From: Bacteroidota bacterium
Lineage (GTDB): Bacteria; Bacteroidota; Bacteroidia; Bacteroidales; Dysgonomonadaceae
Length of the DNA stretch: 9,201 bases
Direction of reading: 5' to 3'
Assembly: GCA_023418255.1 (NCBI GenBank)
Contig: JAEZZZ010000148.1
Location: 1-9,201, forward strand
The notes beneath the pieces were generated by a model. The model made no database searches. It was not told the DNA's origin and worked only from the letters and a program-made list of their open reading frames with translations. Both the position numbers and the translations under genes were made by a program. Of the stretch, positions 5,728 through 9,201 are shown one piece after another (positions within the stretch are counted from its first letter, which is position 1; each line of letters begins with the position of its first letter).

Positions 5728-7923
5728 ATGAGTAAAAAGTTTCCATTCTGCCTACAACACGATGTAATGGACTGTGGTGCTGCTTGCGTAAAAATGTTGA
5801 CCGATTATAATGGCCAAAACTTCTCACTTGACGAGTTGAAATCAATCTGTAATCCCACTCGAGAAGGTGTCTCGCTATCCAAGGTAGCCAAAACATTAGA
5901 TACAGTTGGGTATGCAACAATGGGTGGACGTTTGTCAATAGAGCGACTAACGGAAAAAGCACCGTTGCCTTGTATCCTTCATTGGAATCAAGAACATTTT
6001 GTGGTTTTGCATAAAATAGAAAAGAAAAAGAAAGGTACTATTTTCCATGTAGCAGATCCGGGAATAGGTTTACTTAAGTTTACAGAGAAAGAGTTCGCCG
6101 AAAATTGGTGTTCAACAAAGTCTGGAGATGAGGATAAAGGAGTAGTCTTAGTTGTAGAAAAAAGAGCAGATGTTAGTATTGATAGTAATAAAAGAAAAAA
6201 AGATAACTTTTCTATACTTATTCCATACTTTTTAAAGTATAAAAAATACTTTGCATTGCTCTTGCTGGGGTTAATTGTGGGAAGTATTATTCAATTGTTT
6301 TTCCCATTTCTTACGCAAGCTATTGTCGATGTCGGTATTAAAAACAGCAATTTACACTTTATTAACACTATTCTTGCAGCTCAACTTATATTGTTGTTTA
6401 GCAAGATGTCTGCAGAATTTGTTCAAAATTGGCTTTTACTTCACATTAGTACTCGTGTAAATATTTCGATGCTTTCAGATTTCATTATAAAGCTAATGAA
6501 GTTACCTATGTTTTTTTTTGACACAAAGCTTACAGGCGACATTCTCCAACGATTTGAAGATCATAAACGTTTGGAAAAATTTATAACAGTACAAGTGCTA
6601 AATGTTTTATATGCCGGAATTAACTTCATAGTTTTCGGTGCGATTCTATGGTATTTCAATTTTACTATTTTCACAATATTTATTATCGGAAGTCTTTTGT
6701 ATATAGGATGGCTACTACTCTTTATGAGAAAACGAAAAGTTATTGACTATCAAATATTTGAACAACAAGCTATTAATGACAATAGAACATATCAACTAAT
6801 ACAAGGCATGCAAGAAATAAAACTTCAAGGTTGCTCTCATCGAATGCGTTGGGATTGGGAAGATGTTCAAGCTAAACTTTTTGAAATAAACATATCTGCA
6901 CTCAAACTTAGACAAAGCCAAACGGCTGGAAGTGTTTTCATTAATGAAACAAAAAATGTACTGATTACATTTATGGCTGCTTATTCGGTAGTTTTTGGCA
7001 GTTTATCCATTGGAATGATGCTTGCAATACAATATATTATCGGACAATTAAGTGTTCCGGTGGAGCAGATTGCACAATTTATATATAATATGCAGGACAC
7101 TAAAATAAGTCTGGAACGTATAGCTAACACAACGGAGAAGGACGATGAAAACAAAGATAGAAAACTAAAAAAAATCAATAATGAAACTCAACGTATTTTG
7201 GTGGATAATGTTTCCTTTTATTACGAAGGCACTACTGCACCAACGTTAAAAAACATTTGTATGGATGTCCCAAAAGGTACTACTACAGCCATTGTTGGAG
7301 CAAGTGGAAGTGGTAAAACAACATTGATTAAATTGCTTTTACAGTATTACAAAATAAATGAGGGACATATTTTAATTGATAATTACAACCTTAACGACAT
7401 TGATACTGATTTTTGGAGACAACAATGTGGTGCTGTTATGCAAGAAGGATTTATTTTTTCAGAAACTATTGCTCGAAATATAGCTTTATCTGATGATATA
7501 ATTGACACTGATAGATTGGCTTATGCTGCAAAAATGGCAAATTTAGACGAGTTTGTCAATCGACTTCCATTAAAATACAATACAATTATCGGACAAGAAG
7601 GACGTGGAATAAGTCAAGGTCAAAAACAACGTATTCTCATTGCTCGAGCAATATACAAAAATCCTCAATATCTTTTCTTGGATGAAGCAACAAATGCACT
7701 CGATGCAACAAATGAAAAAGAAATAACAAACAATCTTGCGGATTTCATGAAGTCAAGAACAGTATTTATTGTTGCACATAGACTAAGTACGGTTATGAAT
7801 GCAGATCAAATAGTTGTTCTACATCAAGGAGAAATAATTGAAAGAGGCACTCATACAGAGCTTGTGAATCAACAAGGATACTATTATAATCTTATTAAGA
7901 ATCAATTAGAATTAGGAAATTAG
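5728..7923 (+). CDS. Peptidase-containing ABC transporter (C39)
   Basis: An inner-membrane exporter of 731 aa that cuts double-glycine leaders and exports the peptide using ATP. Residues 1 to about 130 are a C39 peptidase domain with all key residues: Q10 (oxyanion hole), catalytic C16 in DCGAAC, H90 in HFVVLH and D110 in ADPG. A six-helix transmembrane domain spans about 165-450, starting in LIPYFLKY. The ATPase domain has Walker A G524-T531 (GASGSGKT), the signature SQGQ at 629-632 in place of SGGQ, Walker B ending at D652 with catalytic E653, and switch H684 (VAHRLST). Length is normal for the family. It lies 35 nt after the barrel gene and 13 nt before the fusion-protein gene, so all three are likely one operon. 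The leader peptide at 3052 is its probable substrate. Confidence 0.96.
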   Translation: MSKKFPFCLQHDVMDCGAACVKMLTDYNGQNFSLDELKSICNPTREGVSLSKVAKTLDTVGYATMGGRLSIERLTEKAPLPCILHWNQEHFVVLHKIEKKKKGTIFHVADPGIGLLKFTEKEFAENWCSTKSGDEDKGVVLVVEKRADVSIDSNKRKKDNFSILIPYFLKYKKYFALLLLGLIVGSIIQLFFPFLTQAIVDVGIKNSNLHFINTILAAQLILLFSKMSAEFVQNWLLLHISTRVNISMLSDFIIKLMKLPMFFFDTKLTGDILQRFEDHKRLEKFITVQVLNVLYAGINFIVFGAILWYFNFTIFTIFIIGSLLYIGWLLLFMRKRKVIDYQIFEQQAINDNRTYQLIQGMQEIKLQGCSHRMRWDWEDVQAKLFEINISALKLRQSQTAGSVFINETKNVLITFMAAYSVVFGSLSIGMMLAIQYIIGQLSVPVEQIAQFIYNMQDTKISLERIANTTEKDDENKDRKLKKINNETQRILVDNVSFYYEGTTAPTLKNICMDVPKGTTTAIVGASGSGKTTLIKLLLQYYKINEGHILIDNYNLNDIDTDFWRQQCGAVMQEGFIFSETIARNIALSDDIIDTDRLAYAAKMANLDEFVNRLPLKYNTIIGQEGRGISQGQKQRILIARAIYKNPQYLFLDEATNALDATNEKEITNNLADFMKSRTVFIVAHRLSTVMNADQIVVLHQGEIIERGTHTELVNQQGYYYNLIKNQLELGN

Positions 7924-7936
7924 GGAAAATTTGAAC

Positions 7937-8413
7937 ATGGAAAAAATTGAATTGCGAAGCGAAAAGGTAAGAAATATTATTGGAGCTATTCCTCCATTAT
8001 TGGTTCGAGTTGGAAATATTTGTTTGATAACATTATTGGCTATTCTTTTTTCAATGGCATACTTTATAAAAATACCGAATGAATTAGAATGTAATGCTAT
8101 AGTGAAAGAATGCGATAACTCTACAAAATTACTCTTAACTTCATGTCCAAAAATGGTCAATAAAAAAGTACCCAAAGGAACATTAGTTTCTATATATAAA
8201 GGCAATGATTTACTATTCACAACAACTCTCATTCAAGATGTTGAGCATATCAGTTTGACTGAAAATAATTATGAAATTTTATTACCAATTGAAGTTCCCG
8301 AAAATATCATTATAAACAACACAATACAGTTAGAACTTAAAAACAAAGCTAATTTGAATGCAAAAATTAGATTAGAGAATCATTCTATTCTACAAAGTGT
8401 GTTTGGAAAATAA
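7937..8413 (+). CDS. Very short HlyD-type membrane fusion protein
   Basis: Encodes 158 aa. The ATG at 7937 is chosen over a TTG at 7931 because the following MEKIELRSEKVRNIIGAIPP is the N-terminus typical of HlyD-type periplasmic adaptors next to C39 transporters in Bacteroidetes. One transmembrane helix (about 24-44) is followed by a periplasmic region of about 115 residues, apparently all beta, with a possible barrel segment (VPKGTLVSIYKG). Ordinary HlyD family members have about 400 residues, with a lipoyl domain and a long coiled-coil hairpin reaching towards the outer-membrane channel; neither is visible here. The frame ends in tandem stops (TAA TAG) with no sign of coding sequence continuing on this strand, so it looks naturally short rather than recently frameshifted. 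It would serve the transporter just upstream. Assignment beyond the N-terminus is inference. Confidence 0.75.
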   Translation: MEKIELRSEKVRNIIGAIPPLLVRVGNICLITLLAILFSMAYFIKIPNELECNAIVKECDNSTKLLLTSCPKMVNKKVPKGTLVSIYKGNDLLFTTTLIQDVEHISLTENNYEILLPIEVPENIIINNTIQLELKNKANLNAKIRLENHSILQSVFGK

Positions 8414-8422
8414 TAGTTTAAT

Positions 8423-9080
8423 TCAAATGTTTTTCTTCTTCATTTCCTTATTAGTCCAATCAATCCCTATACTTCTCTGAAACTCCCTATATTTAAAGCG
8501 AAACCACTCAATAATATCCAATCCGTCAATAGCAAGACGTAGCTTTCCGGGTTTATCTGGTTCGGGCTCTATTTGTGCTGTGGAGTGCTCGGTTGAAAAG
8601 TTGCGTTTATATTCGGCAGAATATAAACTACAATTTATGTATCAGGTAATAAATCCTATTTCTTTCGCCATTTTTAATAGTCAATTTCTCAGACGATGGC
8701 AACAAATTCAGCACGGCATAAAAACTCAGTTCCGAGATATTATCGAATTGTTCGTCGTTGCATTCCTTATGGATAGCTGAGACAATTGCCATGTCAAAGT
8801 AAGTACCGTTTTGTGGCTTTGTTTGATTTTGGGGTAAGTATTTCTCAATTACAGCCTTGAACCTTTCGCTCAATGTTAGAATTTTCGGGAAATAATTACC
8901 TTGATATTTTTCTGCTGTTTTTCGTGCAACTTTCTGTTTTTCATACAATTCATTCAGTATTGCTTTTTCTGCATTGTATTTTTCTGTCAATGTTTTGTGC
9001 TTATCCCAAAGTTGCTTTTCTTCAAATTCTGTGTATTCTCGAAAACCAATCATATCCAATGAATTATTGATTTCACTTAA
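8423..9080 (-). pseudogene. Truncated, frameshifted gene of unknown function
   Basis: Reading on the minus strand, an open frame runs from the repeat edge at 9080 to a TAG at 8630-8628. An ATG lies at 9053, but the frame is open upstream to the edge (GLSEINNSLD), as if the 5' end had been cut away. The frame then continues in another phase: from about 8620 to the TGA at 8425-8423 it encodes YSAEYKRNFSTEHS, then KLRLAIDGLDIIEWFRFKY and a lysine-rich end. Joining the two needs a shift equal to one extra base near 8625-8640. The product would be hydrophilic, with a charged, probably helical start (LWDKHKTLTEKYNAEK). I do not recognise the family. It converges on the fusion-protein gene with only 9 bp between stops. 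A sequencing error could explain the frameshift but not the missing start. Confidence 0.6.
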
Positions 9081-9201
9081 CCCGCATTATTCATGAAGAA
9101 CACTTTCCATTTTCTTTGCCCCTCTTTTCCTCTGTGGGATGAATGGTTTTACTATTTTCTAATTCGATGATTGTTTTTTGAACGTTTCTTACTCCGCAAA
9201 A
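9081..9201 (-). repeat. Right arm of 121-bp inverted repeat
   Basis: Reverse complement of 28-148 with one mismatch (9101 opposite 128). It begins exactly at CCCGCATT and runs to the last base of the window, so it probably continues beyond. The adjoining minus-strand gene loses its start at this edge, which fits insertion of a repeated element whose body lies to the right. Confidence 0.9.

Noticed and set aside
5708..5962. 84-codon minus-strand frame opposite the C39 domain
   Set aside because: It is the antisense shadow of a strongly conserved peptidase domain.
7606..7632. ABC signature SQGQ instead of SGGQ as a sign of a defective ATPase
   Set aside because: Walker A, Walker B, E653 and H684 are all intact, and to my knowledge this variant is usual in Bacteroidetes C39 transporters.
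8580..8780. 66-codon plus-strand frame near the right end
   Set aside because: It lies opposite the better-supported minus-strand broken gene and has no recognisable features.
1..9201. CRISPR array or phage genes
   Set aside because: No regularly spaced short repeats and no phage structural, integrase or lysis genes are visible.

Overview
The window looks like DNA from a Bacteroidetes/Bacteroidales bacterium. It is AT-rich, and three independent promoters carry the Bacteroidetes-type -7 element TAnnTTTG (597-604, 2835-2828 on the minus strand, 2963-2970). The protein families also fit: an outer-membrane beta-barrel protein with a carboxypeptidase-D-like N-terminal domain, and a HlyD-type protein whose N-terminus (ELRSEKVRNIIG, then PP and VRVG) is typical of this phylum. 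Species cannot be read from the sequence.

Layout: 28-148 is one arm of a 121-bp inverted repeat whose other arm is 9081-9201. A C-terminal ISL3-type transposase remnant follows (to 404), then a tRNA-Asp(GTC) gene with its own promoter and terminator (575-751). A two-component system on the minus strand (response regulator 785-1450, histidine kinase 1447-2802) is transcribed away from a 249-bp divergent intergenic region. On the plus strand that region drives a 46-codon gene (3052-3192). It is followed by a strong hairpin, an outer-membrane TonB-receptor-like barrel protein (3341-5692), a peptidase-containing ABC transporter with a C39 domain (5728-7923) and a very short HlyD-like membrane fusion protein (7937-8413). 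A broken, frameshifted gene converges from the right (8423-9080) and stops at the right repeat arm.

The main discovery is the 46-aa gene. Its first 21 residues form a textbook double-glycine leader (V at -12, E at -8, M at -7, L at -4, GG at -2/-1). The predicted 25-residue cysteine-free core consists of two related beta-strand segments joined by a DKDGR turn. The C39 peptidase-transporter two genes downstream has an intact C16/H90/D110 triad and is the obvious enzyme to cleave the leader and export the core. No modification enzyme, TolC-type channel or recognisable immunity gene is present. The outer-membrane barrel protein is therefore the only visible candidate for passage across, or sensing at, the outer membrane. 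The divergent two-component system is the natural candidate regulator. The whole reads as a compact peptide secretion and possibly signalling or toxin module, bracketed by inverted repeats and broken genes, as expected for an accessory island.

Limits: functions are inferred from motifs read by eye; no database search was run. The inverted repeats may partly reflect contig ends in a repeated element.
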